Part shown: positions 31,326 to 41,600 of the stretch, piece by piece
Numbering within the stretch: the stretch's first letter is position 1
Layout: the number at the start of each line of letters is the position of its first letter
Assembly: GCF_039541915.1 (NCBI RefSeq)
Contig: NZ_BAABHD010000029.1
Span: 310,001 to 374,000 of the forward strand
From: Nibrella saemangeumensis
Lineage (GTDB): Bacteria > Bacteroidota > Bacteroidia > Cytophagales > Spirosomataceae
Direction of reading: 5' to 3'
Length of the DNA stretch: 64,000 nucleotides
Notes under the pieces: generated by a model
What the model was told of the DNA's origin: nothing
Databases searched by the model: none
Seen by the model: the letters and a program-made list of their open reading frames with translations, nothing else
Made by a program: the position numbers and the translations under genes

Positions 31326-32098
31326 ATGTTGTAATCATTGAAGACGAATCGCTGACCGCCCAGCGGCTGGAAAAACTGCTGGCTGATTATGATCCCACTA
31401 TTCAGGTAATTGCCAAAATCCCCTCCGTCGCCAAAGCAGTCCAGTGGTTCACCGGCCAGCCTAATCCGCCTGATCTGGTCTTTATGGATATTCACCTGGA
31501 AGACGATATTGCCTTCCGGATTATTGAACAATCGAAACTGACGGTACCCATTATCTTCACCACCGCCTACGATACCTATACCCTCCAGGCATTTAAAGCC
31601 AACAGTATCGACTATTTGCTGAAGCCCATCGATGAAGACGAACTGGCTGCGGCCATCGACAAGTTCAAGGCCCTTCGGCAGACCACTTCGACCGCAGCAA
31701 CCGGTCAGCCGGACTATTCCGCTCTGATGAGTCTGCTCAACAGCGCCGGTAAACAGGATTACAAAGACCGGTTTATGGTCACCATTGGCACCAAAATCCG
31801 CAGCATCAGCACCATCGATATTGCCTATTTCTCCTACGAAGACAAAGCCACCTGGCTCACTACCTACGACGGGCAGCACATCTCCATAGAGTACAGCCTG
31901 GACAAATTGATTCCCCTGCTCAACCCGAAGGACTTCTTCCGGGTGAACCGGGCGTTTCTGGTTTCGCTGATGGCCATTAAGAACATCCATACGTATTCGG
32001 GCAGCAAGCTCAAAGTAGAACTTAAACCGAATCCCCGCGAAGAGGTGTTTGTCAGTGGCGACCGCATCACCGATTTTAAGGAGTGGCTGGGTAAATAA
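31322..32098 (+). CDS. LytTR-family response regulator
   Basis: A 258-residue regulator. The receiver domain has IIEDESLTAQRLE (acidic pocket), D56 in LVFMDIHLEDD as the phosphate site, and DYLLKPIDEDEL with the conserved Lys. The C-terminal LytTR DNA-binding domain (about residues 150-258) includes DIAYFSYEDKATWLTTYDG, FFRVNRAFLVSLMAI and KVELKPNPREEVFVSGDR. It is translationally coupled to the LytS-like kinase (4-base overlap). The outer membrane receptor starting 137 bp downstream is a candidate target (inference from position). Confidence 0.92.
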   Translation: MNVVIIEDESLTAQRLEKLLADYDPTIQVIAKIPSVAKAVQWFTGQPNPPDLVFMDIHLEDDIAFRIIEQSKLTVPIIFTTAYDTYTLQAFKANSIDYLLKPIDEDELAAAIDKFKALRQTTSTAATGQPDYSALMSLLNSAGKQDYKDRFMVTIGTKIRSISTIDIAYFSYEDKATWLTTYDGQHISIEYSLDKLIPLLNPKDFFRVNRAFLVSLMAIKNIHTYSGSKLKVELKPNPREEVFVSGDRITDFKEWLGK

Positions 32099-32170
32099 GC
32101 GGGGTTTGCGGGCGGGCATTCACCACCCGATTCGCCGGATTTACCCACGAAAAACCGGCACTCGCCAACC

Positions 32171-32206
32171 TTGATTTAGACCACCCTGGAGCAGGCTGTA
32201 ACTTTG
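32171..32206 (+). promoter_or_regulatory. Promoter for the outer membrane receptor gene
   Basis: TAACTTTG (32199-32206) fits TAnnTTTG and TTG at 32171-32173 lies 25 nt upstream, slightly long for a -33 box. The start codon is 29 bp downstream. Confidence 0.5.
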
Positions 32207-32235
32207 GTTCATCAAATCACAACGCAAACTGAGCC

Positions 32236-34794
32236 ATGAACACACATACAGCCCTTACCCATTCCCGGAATCTACTGACCGCCCTCCTGCTGGCCGGTAG
32301 TTTCTCAACCGGATACGCCCAGTTCGGTCCCGGTGGGCCGGGTGGTTTCGGCGCTTCGCAGGAAAAACAGAAAAAAGAATTTACGGGCGTTGCGGAAGAA
32401 ACCCCCAAAGGCAACGGTAAAATCGCCGGCCTGCTGATGGACTCTACTACTAACAAGCCTGTTGAGTTTGCCACGGTCGCCCTGATCAGCGTCAACACCG
32501 GTAAACCGGTCGACGGCACCACGTCGGACGACAAAGGTAAATTCTCCATTGCCAAACTGGCTCCCGGCGAATACCGGCTCCAATACTCCTTTATCGGTTA
32601 CAAGACCAGCGACTCCCGCGCTTTCGTTATCGGTAAAGGTACGGAACTGAATATGGGTACGGTTCAACTGGCACCTGATGTACGGATGCTGGGCGAAGTG
32701 GTCGTAACCGGTCAGGCGGCCGTGATCGAAGAGAAAGTAGACCGGCTGGTGTTCAACGCCGACAAAGACATGACAACCAAAGGGGGCGATGCCTCCGATG
32801 TACTTAAGCGCGTACCGATGCTCTCGGTTGACCTGGACGGTAACGTGTCCCTGCGGGGTAGCAGCAACATCCGGGTGCTGATCAATAATAAGCCTTCAAC
32901 GATCGTAGCCGCCAACGTGGCCGATGCCCTCAAACAGCTGCCCGCCGACATGATCAAATCGGTAGAGGTAATTACCAGCCCCTCCGCTAAATACGATGCT
33001 GAAGGTGCCGCGGGTATCATCAACATCATTACCAAGAAAAACACCCTGCACGGCCTGACGCTGAACGTTGATGCCGGAGCCGGTATTCGCGGTTCCAACC
33101 TGGGCTTGAACGGCTCGTACCGGCAGGGCAAATTAGGTATTACCCTCGGCGGTTTCGGGCGGGCGATGTACAATGGGGCCTCCTCCACACTGAACCAAAC
33201 CACCCTGGTTGGCTCCCAACTGCTCCGGACCAGCCAGCAGGGCACCGCTTTCGATACCCCGATGTTCGGGCAGTACACCCTGGGCTTTGATTATGATCTG
33301 GCAAAAAACCAGTCACTGTCGGCTAACGTCCGCTTCGGTACCCGCAATTTCATTCAGGAGCAGAATCAATTGACCAGTACCTATCTGGGTGACTCCCTGC
33401 TGCGGGTAACGAACCGGGATGTAAACCGCCGGGACCTGTCGAACTCCGTAGACGTGAACGTTGACTACATCCGCACGTTCAAACCCCAGCAGGAATGGAG
33501 CATCTCCACGCAGTACAGCCGTACGGGCCTGACCAACAACTTCTACGCCGACTGGCTGAATGGTACCGGTGAGTTAACCAACCGCCAGCGTAACCTCAAC
33601 AACAACACCAACAGTGAGCTGACCTTTCAGACCGATTACCAGACCCCCATCAGTAAAAATCAATTGCTTGAGTTTGGCGGCAAAGCCATCATGCGCCAGG
33701 TCGACAGCCGGTTTCAGTACCAGATAGCGTCGCCGACGGGTGGCTACCTGTTCGATCCGTTCAACCCTTCAGGATCGCTTAACTATCAGCAGAACATCGG
33801 AGCCGGGTATATTTCGTACACTTACGTGACACCCAGCAAGTACAGTTTTAAAGTGGGCACCCGCTATGAGCATACAGATATTACGGCGCAGTCGAACGAA
33901 AATGTCAGTCTGAATATCCCGTCGTACAGCAACCTGGTACCAAGCATAAACGTTTCGAAAAGCCTGTCGGGCGGAACAACCCTGAAAGCCGCTTACAACC
34001 GCCGTATCCAGCGGCCGGGTCTGCAGCAGCTGAACCCGAACGTAAACGCAGCCAATCCGCAGATGATCATGGTGGGTAACCCCACGCTGAAACCGGAACT
34101 GACCGACAACGTTGAACTGAGCCTGAGTACCAGCATCAAAAAGACGTACCTGAATGCGTCACTGTTTGGGCGACTGACCAACAACGCTATCACCATGGTA
34201 CGGTTACCCTCTGATTCCCTCATCGGCGGTATTATTACCACCTTCCAGAACATCGGAGTGCAGCGGACCGTAGGAGCCAATGTGTTCTTCAACACCAACC
34301 TGACGCCGAAATGGAGTGTCAACGGAGGACTGGACAGTTATTACGTATACATGCAGGGCATGGCGGCCGGTGCCGATGGTAAGTCCACGCTGATCAGCAA
34401 TTCGGGTGTAAGCGTCGGCGGGCGGCTGATGAGCCAGTTGCAGCTCAACAAAGGCTGGAGTGCCCAGGCGTTCAGCTTCTTCCGGGGGCCAATGCCGCAG
34501 TTGCAGGGCACCATGAGCAGCTTCTATATGTATTCGCTGGGCGTGCGCAAAGAATTCGCCAACAAGCGGGGTAGCATCGGGCTGGCGGCCGAAAACTTCC
34601 TCGGCGGTGGGGTAACCATGCGCACCAGCCTAGAGTCGCCGGTACTGTCGCAGCAATACGTCAACAACCTGCACAATTCAAACGTAAAAGTGACGTTTGC
34701 CTACCGCATCGGCAAAATGAGCTTCGACGCCCCCCGTAAGAAAAGCCGGTCGGTCAACAACGACGACGTAAAAAGTGGCGGTGACGATAAATAA
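32236..34794 (+). CDS. TonB-dependent-receptor-like outer membrane protein
   Basis: An 852-residue outer membrane protein. After the signal peptide (LLTALLLAGSFSTGYAQ) and a Gly/Pro/Phe-rich stretch comes a carboxypeptidase regulatory-like domain (about 65-140; IAGLLMDSTTNKPVEFATVA, KLAPGEYRLQYSFIGYK). A plug domain follows (SDVLKRVPMLSVDLDGNVSL, ASIRVLINNKP-like segment, SVEVITSPSAKYDAEGAAGI), then a long beta-barrel. This is the outer membrane beta-barrel (OMP_b-brl_3) group, which lacks SusC-specific motifs. The ligand is unknown. It follows a LytS/LytTR pair and a small secreted protein, and a hairpin follows its stop. Confidence 0.88.
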   Translation: MNTHTALTHSRNLLTALLLAGSFSTGYAQFGPGGPGGFGASQEKQKKEFTGVAEETPKGNGKIAGLLMDSTTNKPVEFATVALISVNTGKPVDGTTSDDKGKFSIAKLAPGEYRLQYSFIGYKTSDSRAFVIGKGTELNMGTVQLAPDVRMLGEVVVTGQAAVIEEKVDRLVFNADKDMTTKGGDASDVLKRVPMLSVDLDGNVSLRGSSNIRVLINNKPSTIVAANVADALKQLPADMIKSVEVITSPSAKYDAEGAAGIINIITKKNTLHGLTLNVDAGAGIRGSNLGLNGSYRQGKLGITLGGFGRAMYNGASSTLNQTTLVGSQLLRTSQQGTAFDTPMFGQYTLGFDYDLAKNQSLSANVRFGTRNFIQEQNQLTSTYLGDSLLRVTNRDVNRRDLSNSVDVNVDYIRTFKPQQEWSISTQYSRTGLTNNFYADWLNGTGELTNRQRNLNNNTNSELTFQTDYQTPISKNQLLEFGGKAIMRQVDSRFQYQIASPTGGYLFDPFNPSGSLNYQQNIGAGYISYTYVTPSKYSFKVGTRYEHTDITAQSNENVSLNIPSYSNLVPSINVSKSLSGGTTLKAAYNRRIQRPGLQQLNPNVNAANPQMIMVGNPTLKPELTDNVELSLSTSIKKTYLNASLFGRLTNNAITMVRLPSDSLIGGIITTFQNIGVQRTVGANVFFNTNLTPKWSVNGGLDSYYVYMQGMAAGADGKSTLISNSGVSVGGRLMSQLQLNKGWSAQAFSFFRGPMPQLQGTMSSFYMYSLGVRKEFANKRGSIGLAAENFLGGGVTMRTSLESPVLSQQYVNNLHNSNVKVTFAYRIGKMSFDAPRKKSRSVNNDDVKSGGDDK

Positions 34795-34812
34795 ACTATA
34801 TATCATCGTCTA

Positions 34813-34858
34813 AAATCGACTGTTGGTCGGGATAACCCCGTCAACAGTCGATTTGATT
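34813..34858 (+). terminator. Hairpin terminator after the receptor gene
   Basis: AAATCGACTGTTG (34813-34825) pairs perfectly with CAACAGTCGATTT (34842-34854); the tail TTTGATTTG is only moderately T-rich. Confidence 0.6.
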
Positions 34859-34914
34859 TGATAACCAGTTAATAAACTTATAGTATTGTTTGCTAATTCT
34901 GTTTTTACCCTATT

Positions 34915-37824
34915 ATGAAAATAACTACCCGTTTGTCGGGGAAGCGGTGGCCGGCGCTGATCCTGCCGGTAACGCTCCTCGTTGGTCTTGCATCGTTTGT
35001 GATGCAGGATGATCCGTCGAAACTGGACGAAACCCGCTTTACGCCCGTTGTGCTGGCGCAGGATCTGGACGAGCCGATGGCCTTTGAGGTAGCCAAAGAC
35101 GGCATCGTCTATATCATCGAACGAAAGGGGGCTCTGAAGACGTACAATCCTTCGTCTAAATCTGTCGACCTGATTGCCACCATTCCCGTCAACACCAAAT
35201 ACACCTCTAAAGAAGGTAAGGTGACAGAGGCCGAAGAGGGGCTGATGGGTCTGACACTGGACCCTAACTTTGAAAAAAATCACTGGGTCTATCTCTACTA
35301 CGCCCACCCGACCGAGTCGAAGCACCTGCTGACGCGCTGGGAGCTGAAAGACGGACAGTTGGTGAAAAGCTCAGAAAAAGTATTGCTGGCCGTAGATACC
35401 CAGCGCGAAGTCTGCTGCCATACCGGTGGTGGCATGGTTTGGGACAAGGCCGGTAACCTGTACCTGACCGTTGGGAATAATACCGGTAACCAGCAGGCAG
35501 CCCAGACCGACGAGCGCCCCGGCCGCAGCAGCTGGGATGACCAGGGACACGCGGGTAACACCATGGACCTGCGGGGAAAAATCCTGCGCATCCACCCCGA
35601 ACCCAATGGTACCTACACCATTCCGGACGGTAACCTCTTCCCAAAGGGAACCAACAAAACCCGCCCCGAAATCTACTCGATGGGCCACCGTAACCCCTGG
35701 CGGATTTCCATTGACAGCCAGACCGGTTACCTCTACTGGGGTGAAGTTGGGCCGGATGCAACCAGCGATACCGAAATTGGCCCACGCGGCTACGACGAGC
35801 TAAACCAGGCCCGCAAGCCCGGTAACTTCGGCTGGCCGTGGTTTGTCGGCAACCGGCAGGCTTTCCCGGTCTTTGACTACGAAAACAAGAAGCCCCTGGA
35901 GAAAAAGGATCCGGACAAGATCGTCAATTCCTCACCCAACAACACGGGTCTGCGGGAGCTTCCGCCGGTAGCGCCTTCGTTTATCTACTATCCGTACGGC
36001 GTTTCCGAAGAGTTTCCGCTGGTGGGTACCGGCTCTCGTTCCGCTACGGGTGGACCGGTATTCCGGCAGGCTGACTTTAAAGGAGCCAAACGCTCCTGGC
36101 CGGCTTATTTTGAAGGCAAATGGATCGCTACGGACTTCTCGCGGGGCTGGATCATGCTCATCTCTATGGACAGCCAGGGGAACTACAAATCTATGGAACG
36201 CTTCCTGCCCAGTTACCGGCCGGTAGAACCGATTGATATGAAATTCGGTCCGGACGGCGATCTCTACGTACTAGAGTACGGCAACAACTGGTTCCGGAAG
36301 AGCAACAACTCACAACTGGTGCGCATTGAATACAATGGCGGTAACCGGAAGCCTCTTGTGCAGGCATCGGCCAGCAAACCCGGCGGTAGCGTGCCCCTGC
36401 AACTGACCTTGTCGGCAGACGGCAGTAAAGACTACGACGGCGATGCGCTGACGTATAAGTGGTCGGTGGCCGGTGCTGGTCTGCCCGCCCGGGCGTTCAG
36501 CGGCCCCAATCCGACGGTAAAATTTGACAAAGCTGGCGTCTATACGGCTACGCTGACGGTTACCGATGCCAAAGGAGCCGCCAACAGCCAGTCGGTGCGC
36601 ATCATTGCGGGCAACGAAGCACCGGCGGTGCGCGTACAGGTAGCCGGAAACCAGACTTTCTTCTTTCCTGATCAGCCGATCCGGTACACGGTAGAGGTAG
36701 ATGATAAAGAAGACGGCAACCTGAAAAAAGGCAGCATTCCGGCCGACCGTGTCGCCATGAGCATCGACTATACCTCAGAAGGCTTTGATTATGCCGAAGT
36801 AAAACAGGGCCAGCGCAGCGTCGATGCCACTACTCAGTACGCCGTGGCCCAATCACTGATCGGCAAGAGCGACTGTAAGGTATGTCACCAGACAGCGACA
36901 AAATCAGTGGGTCCGGCGTTTGCAGCCATCGCAACCAAATACCAAGGCGATGCCGGGGCAATCGACCGGTTGATCGGTAAAGTCCGCCAGGGCGGTGTCG
37001 GTGTCTGGGGTGAAGTAGCCATGCCCGGCCACCCGGCCATGTCGGTGACCGACGCCCGCGCCATTGTGGACTATATCCTGCACGTCAACGACAAAACCCT
37101 CAGCAGCCTGCCCCTGCAGGGTGAGCATTCGGTAAAGATCCCGGCGGGGGATAACGGCCGGGGCTCGGTGCTGGTGCGGGCGGCCTATACCGACCGGGGT
37201 AGCGCGGTGAGTGGTGGCAAAGGCGTTCCGGCGCAAACGGCCGAACACCTCCTGATCCTCCGCAGTCCGCAGGTCAATGCCGCGTCGGCTCCTGTGAAGC
37301 AGGGCGTAGATGTAAAATCGGACCGGGGCGAGAAGATCATGGCGTATCCGAATTCGCATATAGCCTTCCGGCAGTTTGACCTGACGGGCGTAAAACAACT
37401 CGAACTGGCTGCCGCAGCTCAGCGCCGGGAAGGCAGCGCCGGCGGAACCATTGAAGTCCGGCTGGGCTCGCCAACGGGACCGCTCATTGGTGAAGTGGCT
37501 GTTCCGCTGGCTCCGGAGGTAGACATGGCGAAGCTGATGGCCCAGATGGAATCCGGCACTCCGGCAGGTGGAGCCCAGGGGGCAGCCGGTACTTCGGCAC
37601 CCAGTGCTTCGACTCCTGGCACGTCAGCGCCCGCTGGTCAGGCACCAAAACCTGCCACACCACCGGCCAGTCCGTTTGCCCGGCCGCCCGTCTTTATTTC
37701 GCTGAAACCCACCGAAGGCGTTCAGGACGTGTATTTCGTCTTCAAAAATGAGCAGACCAAAGCCATACAGCCGCTGATGTCGGTAACAACCATTAAGTTT
37801 TTGAATAGCCAGAAACAGCAATAA
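34915..37824 (+). CDS. PQQ-type sugar dehydrogenase fused to PKD and cytochrome c domains
   Basis: A 969-residue secreted protein. A hydrophobic leader is followed by a glucose/sorbosone dehydrogenase beta-propeller (about 40-470; LMGLTLDPNFEKNHWVYLYY, HTGGGMVWDKAGNLYLTVGN, GKILRIHPEPNG, MGHRNPWRISID, LNQARKPGNFGWPWFVGN). Next come a PKD domain (about 480-565; LSADGSKDYDGDALTYKWSV) and a cytochrome c domain with heme motif C654-K-V-C657-H658 and a distal Met in VAMPGHPAMS. A carbohydrate-binding-like C-terminal domain and a Ser/Pro/Ala-rich linker follow. Electrons from sugar oxidation would pass directly to the fused heme. It is a larger relative of the gene at 4765. Confidence 0.88.
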   Translation: MKITTRLSGKRWPALILPVTLLVGLASFVMQDDPSKLDETRFTPVVLAQDLDEPMAFEVAKDGIVYIIERKGALKTYNPSSKSVDLIATIPVNTKYTSKEGKVTEAEEGLMGLTLDPNFEKNHWVYLYYAHPTESKHLLTRWELKDGQLVKSSEKVLLAVDTQREVCCHTGGGMVWDKAGNLYLTVGNNTGNQQAAQTDERPGRSSWDDQGHAGNTMDLRGKILRIHPEPNGTYTIPDGNLFPKGTNKTRPEIYSMGHRNPWRISIDSQTGYLYWGEVGPDATSDTEIGPRGYDELNQARKPGNFGWPWFVGNRQAFPVFDYENKKPLEKKDPDKIVNSSPNNTGLRELPPVAPSFIYYPYGVSEEFPLVGTGSRSATGGPVFRQADFKGAKRSWPAYFEGKWIATDFSRGWIMLISMDSQGNYKSMERFLPSYRPVEPIDMKFGPDGDLYVLEYGNNWFRKSNNSQLVRIEYNGGNRKPLVQASASKPGGSVPLQLTLSADGSKDYDGDALTYKWSVAGAGLPARAFSGPNPTVKFDKAGVYTATLTVTDAKGAANSQSVRIIAGNEAPAVRVQVAGNQTFFFPDQPIRYTVEVDDKEDGNLKKGSIPADRVAMSIDYTSEGFDYAEVKQGQRSVDATTQYAVAQSLIGKSDCKVCHQTATKSVGPAFAAIATKYQGDAGAIDRLIGKVRQGGVGVWGEVAMPGHPAMSVTDARAIVDYILHVNDKTLSSLPLQGEHSVKIPAGDNGRGSVLVRAAYTDRGSAVSGGKGVPAQTAEHLLILRSPQVNAASAPVKQGVDVKSDRGEKIMAYPNSHIAFRQFDLTGVKQLELAAAAQRREGSAGGTIEVRLGSPTGPLIGEVAVPLAPEVDMAKLMAQMESGTPAGGAQGAAGTSAPSASTPGTSAPAGQAPKPATPPASPFARPPVFISLKPTEGVQDVYFVFKNEQTKAIQPLMSVTTIKFLNSQKQQ

Positions 37825-37838
37825 CAACCCCCTTTCAA

Positions 37839-37871
37839 CAAAAAAGACCTGTGCTGCACAGGTCTTTTTTG
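37839..37871. terminator. Bidirectional terminator between convergent genes
   Basis: AAAAAAGACCTGTGC meets GCACAGGTCTTTTTT with almost no loop, an A-run on the left and a T-run on the right, so it can stop transcription from both the dehydrogenase and osmC. Confidence 0.9.
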
Positions 37872-37908
37872 TTGTCCAAAGCTCAACAGAACTCTGTATA
37901 CGCCTGGG

Positions 37909-38325
37909 TTAAACTAAAGAAGCATCCACGCTGATTTTGGTGTTCAGCAATTTAGAGATAGGGCAGTTCTTCTCAGCATTCGCTACCTGCTCATCAAACT
38001 GCTCCTGGCTCACCCCCGGTACGCTGGCTTTCAACGTAAGGTGGGAGTTGGTAATGCTGCCATCCTCGAAGGTCAGGTCGCAACGCACATCGAGGTAGTC
38101 GGGTGGGGTGTTTATGCCGCTCAGGTTGAAGCTTAGTTGCATGGCAAAACAACCGGCATGGGCGGCCGCCACAAGTTCCTCCGGATTAGTGCCCACCCCA
38201 TCGGCAAAACGGGTGTTAAATGAATACTGGGTATCCTGTAGAACGGTACTTTGGGAGGTCAGTTTACCGCTGCCATCTTTGCCGGACCCTTCCCAGCGGG
38301 CAGTTGCATAGCGTTTGAATTTCAT
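37909..38325 (-). CDS. osmC: OsmC-family peroxiredoxin
   Basis: A 138-residue protein from the ATG at 38325; a longer frame from 38481 adds 52 residues with no family match. It follows E. coli OsmC through ARWEGSGKDGSGKLTSQSTV, FNTRFADGVGTNPEELVAAA and HAGCFAMQLSFNLS, with the first catalytic Cys in HAGCF and the second in NCPISKLL. OsmC reduces organic hydroperoxides with its two cysteines. It converges with the dehydrogenase gene across a shared terminator. Confidence 0.92.
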   Translation of the reverse strand: MKFKRYATARWEGSGKDGSGKLTSQSTVLQDTQYSFNTRFADGVGTNPEELVAAAHAGCFAMQLSFNLSGINTPPDYLDVRCDLTFEDGSITNSHLTLKASVPGVSQEQFDEQVANAEKNCPISKLLNTKISVDASLV

Positions 38326-38571
38326 AAAGTAACTGGGTTTGACTATGAGTTTTTCAGCGCAGTTAAACGCGTGGCAAGTTAATAGAAACACAAATAAATC
38401 CGCGTCCCGGATGCTCGGGTAGTGTCTAATCCAGTTTACGGTTGCGGGCGCGGGAATGGAAACTAATCGTCGGGCAGGCATTGTTCAGATTATAGTAGTG
38501 GGGCTGCCCGGTATAGCCTATGCGGCTGTGTGACCTTATTGTTTAGCGTTCACCAGACCATCAAAATTCCG

Positions 38572-38579
38572 TATCTTTG
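38572..38579 (+). promoter_or_regulatory. Bacteroidota -7 element for ileS
   Basis: TATCTTTG fits TAnnTTTG, 42 bp before the ileS ATG; a ribosome-binding GGGAGG sits 6-12 bp before the start codon at 38622. Confidence 0.55.
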
Positions 38580-38621
38580 CCCCTCAATTATTGTCCCTGT
38601 TACCAGCGGGAGGCCATCCAG

Positions 38622-41600
38622 ATGAACTACAAAGAGTATAAAAACCTCGACTACGCACAGGTTGCGGCCGGGGTGTTGCAACATTGGAATAACATACAGG
38701 CGTTTGAGCAGTCCGTTGCCCTCCGCGAAGGGAAGCCTACGTTTACATTTTACGAAGGCCCGCCGTCGGCCAACGGCAAGCCGGGTATTCACCACGTCAT
38801 GGCCAGGGCCATCAAAGATATTTTCTGCCGGTACAAAACCCTTCAGGGCTTTCAGGTGAAGCGCAAAGGAGGCTGGGATACCCACGGCCTGCCCATCGAA
38901 CTGCAGGTGGAGAAAGAACTCGGTATCACCAAAGAAGACATTGGTAAGACCATTACGGTTGAAGAGTACAACCAGAAGTGCCGCGAAGCGGTGATGAAGT
39001 TCACCGGTATGTGGGACGACCTTACCACGCGCATTGGCTATTGGGTCGATCTTGACAATCCGTACGTTACCTACCACAACGACTACATCGAGTCGCTCTG
39101 GAACCTGCTGAAGCAATTGTACGACAAAGGCCTGCTTTACAAAGGGTACACCATCCAGCCGTACTCGCCGAAAGCCGGAACCGGCCTTAGCTCGCACGAG
39201 CTAAACCAGCCCGGCACCTACAAGGACGTAAAAGACACGACCATTGTAGCGATGTTTAAAGTGAAAAATACCGGCAAGGCGGAGTTCCTCACCAGCCAGA
39301 GCGACGGTACGCCGGTATATGTGCTGGCCTGGACGACTACTCCCTGGACACTGCCTGCGAACTCAGCGCTGACCGTCGGTGCCAACATCGATTACGCACT
39401 GGTAAAAACCTTCAATCCGTACACCCACGAACCGGTGCATGTAGTGCTAGCCAAGGCGCTGGTCGGCCGCTGGTTTTCGGAGAAGGGCAAAGAGGGCGAC
39501 TTTAAGGGGTATGCAGCCAGTGACAAAAAGCTGTTGCCCTGGACGATTGTACAGGAATTTAAGGGGTCTGACCTGGCATGTATCGAATACGAACAACTGC
39601 TGCCTTACGTTCAGCCAGACCAACCGGCCTTCCGCGTCCTCCTCGGCGACTTCGTAACGACTGAAGATGGTACGGGCGTGGTGCATACCTCCCCTACCTT
39701 CGGTGCCGATGACTTCCGGGTAGCTCAAGCTAACGGTATACCGCCCATTATGGTCAAGGACGAAACAGGCAAAGAAGTACCGATTGTTGACCGGCAGGGG
39801 CGTTTTGTAAAGGAGATTGGTGAGTTTGGCGGACGCTATGTCAAGGAGCAGTACTACACCGACGAAGAGCAGGCCGACCCGGACTTCAAGCCAACGGATG
39901 TGCTGATCGCCATCAAGCTGAAAGAAGAGGGCAAAGCGTTCCGGGTGGAGAAATACGAACACCCCTACCCCCACTGCTGGCGTACCGACAAGCCGGTGCT
40001 GTATTACCCGCTCGATAGCTGGTTTATCCGCACCACGGCCGTGAAAGATAAACTGGTTGAGCTGAACAAAACCATCAACTGGAAACCGGAAAGCACTGGT
40101 ACGGGCCGCTTCGGCAACTGGCTCGAAAACCTCGTCGACTGGAACCTGAGCCGCAGCCGCTACTGGGGTACTCCCCTGCCCATCTGGCGCTCCGAAACGG
40201 GTGAGGAAATTTGCATTGGCTCGGTAGCGGAACTGAAGAAGAAGGTTGAATTATCGAATGAGAGAATGATTGAATTTGTTCGACAAGGTGATACAGGCTG
40301 GCAGGCTTACCTCGACAAGAATAATTCATTCATTCATTCATTCAATAACTCTACATTTGATCTGCACCGGCCTTACGTCGATGAGGTATACTTCGTCTCG
40401 GAATCCGGCAAACTCATGCAGCGCGAGCCGGACCTGATTGACGTCTGGTTTGACTCCGGAGCCATGCCGTACGCCCAGTGGCACTGGCCGTTTGAAGGAC
40501 AGGAGACCTTTGAGAAGGCTTTCCCGGCTGACTTTATCTCCGAGGGTGTTGACCAGACCCGTGGCTGGTTCTTTACGCTCCACGCCATTGCCGGTATGCT
40601 GTTCGACTCGGTGGCGTTCAAAAACGTGGTGTCGACGGGCCTCGTACTGGACAAAAACGGCAACAAAATGTCGAAGCGGCTGGGCAATGCCGTTGATCCG
40701 TTTGAGACGCTGGATAAATATGGCCCCGACGCTACGCGCTGGTATATGATCACCAATGCCGAGCCCTGGGACAACCTTAAGTTCAACATCGACGGTATCG
40801 GCGAAGTGCAGCGTAGGTTCTTTGGTACGTTGTTCAACACGTACAACTTCTTTGCGCTGTATGCCAACCTCGACAAGTTTACGACTACAGGCACAAGAAC
40901 TGTTCCGGTTGAGCAACGGCCGGAACTGGACCGCTGGATTCTTTCGAAACTTCAGTCGCTGATTCTGGAAGTAGAGCAGCAGTTGGACGATTATAACCCG
41001 ACGAAAGCGGGCCGGGCCATACAGGACTTTGTGAACGACCAGCTATCGAACTGGTACGTCCGCCTGTCACGCCGGCGTTTCTGGAAAGGTGAATTGACGG
41101 CTGATAAGCAAGCCGCTTACGAGACGCTGCACGAGTGTCTGGCTACGGTTGCCACACTGATGTCACCGATTGCACCGTTCTTTGCCGACTGGCTGTACGG
41201 TAACCTGAACGCCAACAATAGTCAGGCAGCCGCGTCGGTTCACCTGACAGACTTCCCCAGGGCCGACCGTGCCCTGATCGACAGTAATCTGGAGACGTCT
41301 ATGGAACTGGGTCAAACGATCAGTTCACTGGTTCACTCACTGCGGAAAGGACATAAGATTAAAGTTCGTCAGCCGCTGACCCGTATTCTGGTGCCGGTGC
41401 TGAACGAAACGACTCGTCAGCAGATTGAGCACGTCGCGCCGATTATCCAGTCGGAAGTAAACGTAAAGGCGGTTGAGTTTATCGACGATACGTCGGGCAT
41501 TCTGAAGAAGAAAATAAAGCCCAATTTCAAAGCGCTTGGGCCTAAGTTCGGCAAGCAGATGAAAGACGTAGCCGCTGCCATTACGGCGATGTCTGACGAC

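Noticed and set aside
38326..38481. N-terminal extension of the osmC frame
   Set aside because: The residues have no match to OsmC, and the ATG at 38325 begins the family alignment.
40324..40343. ATTC tandem repeat in ileS as a phase-variation switch
   Set aside because: Loss or gain of one unit would inactivate an essential synthetase; only five units are present. Treated as part of the palindromic insert.
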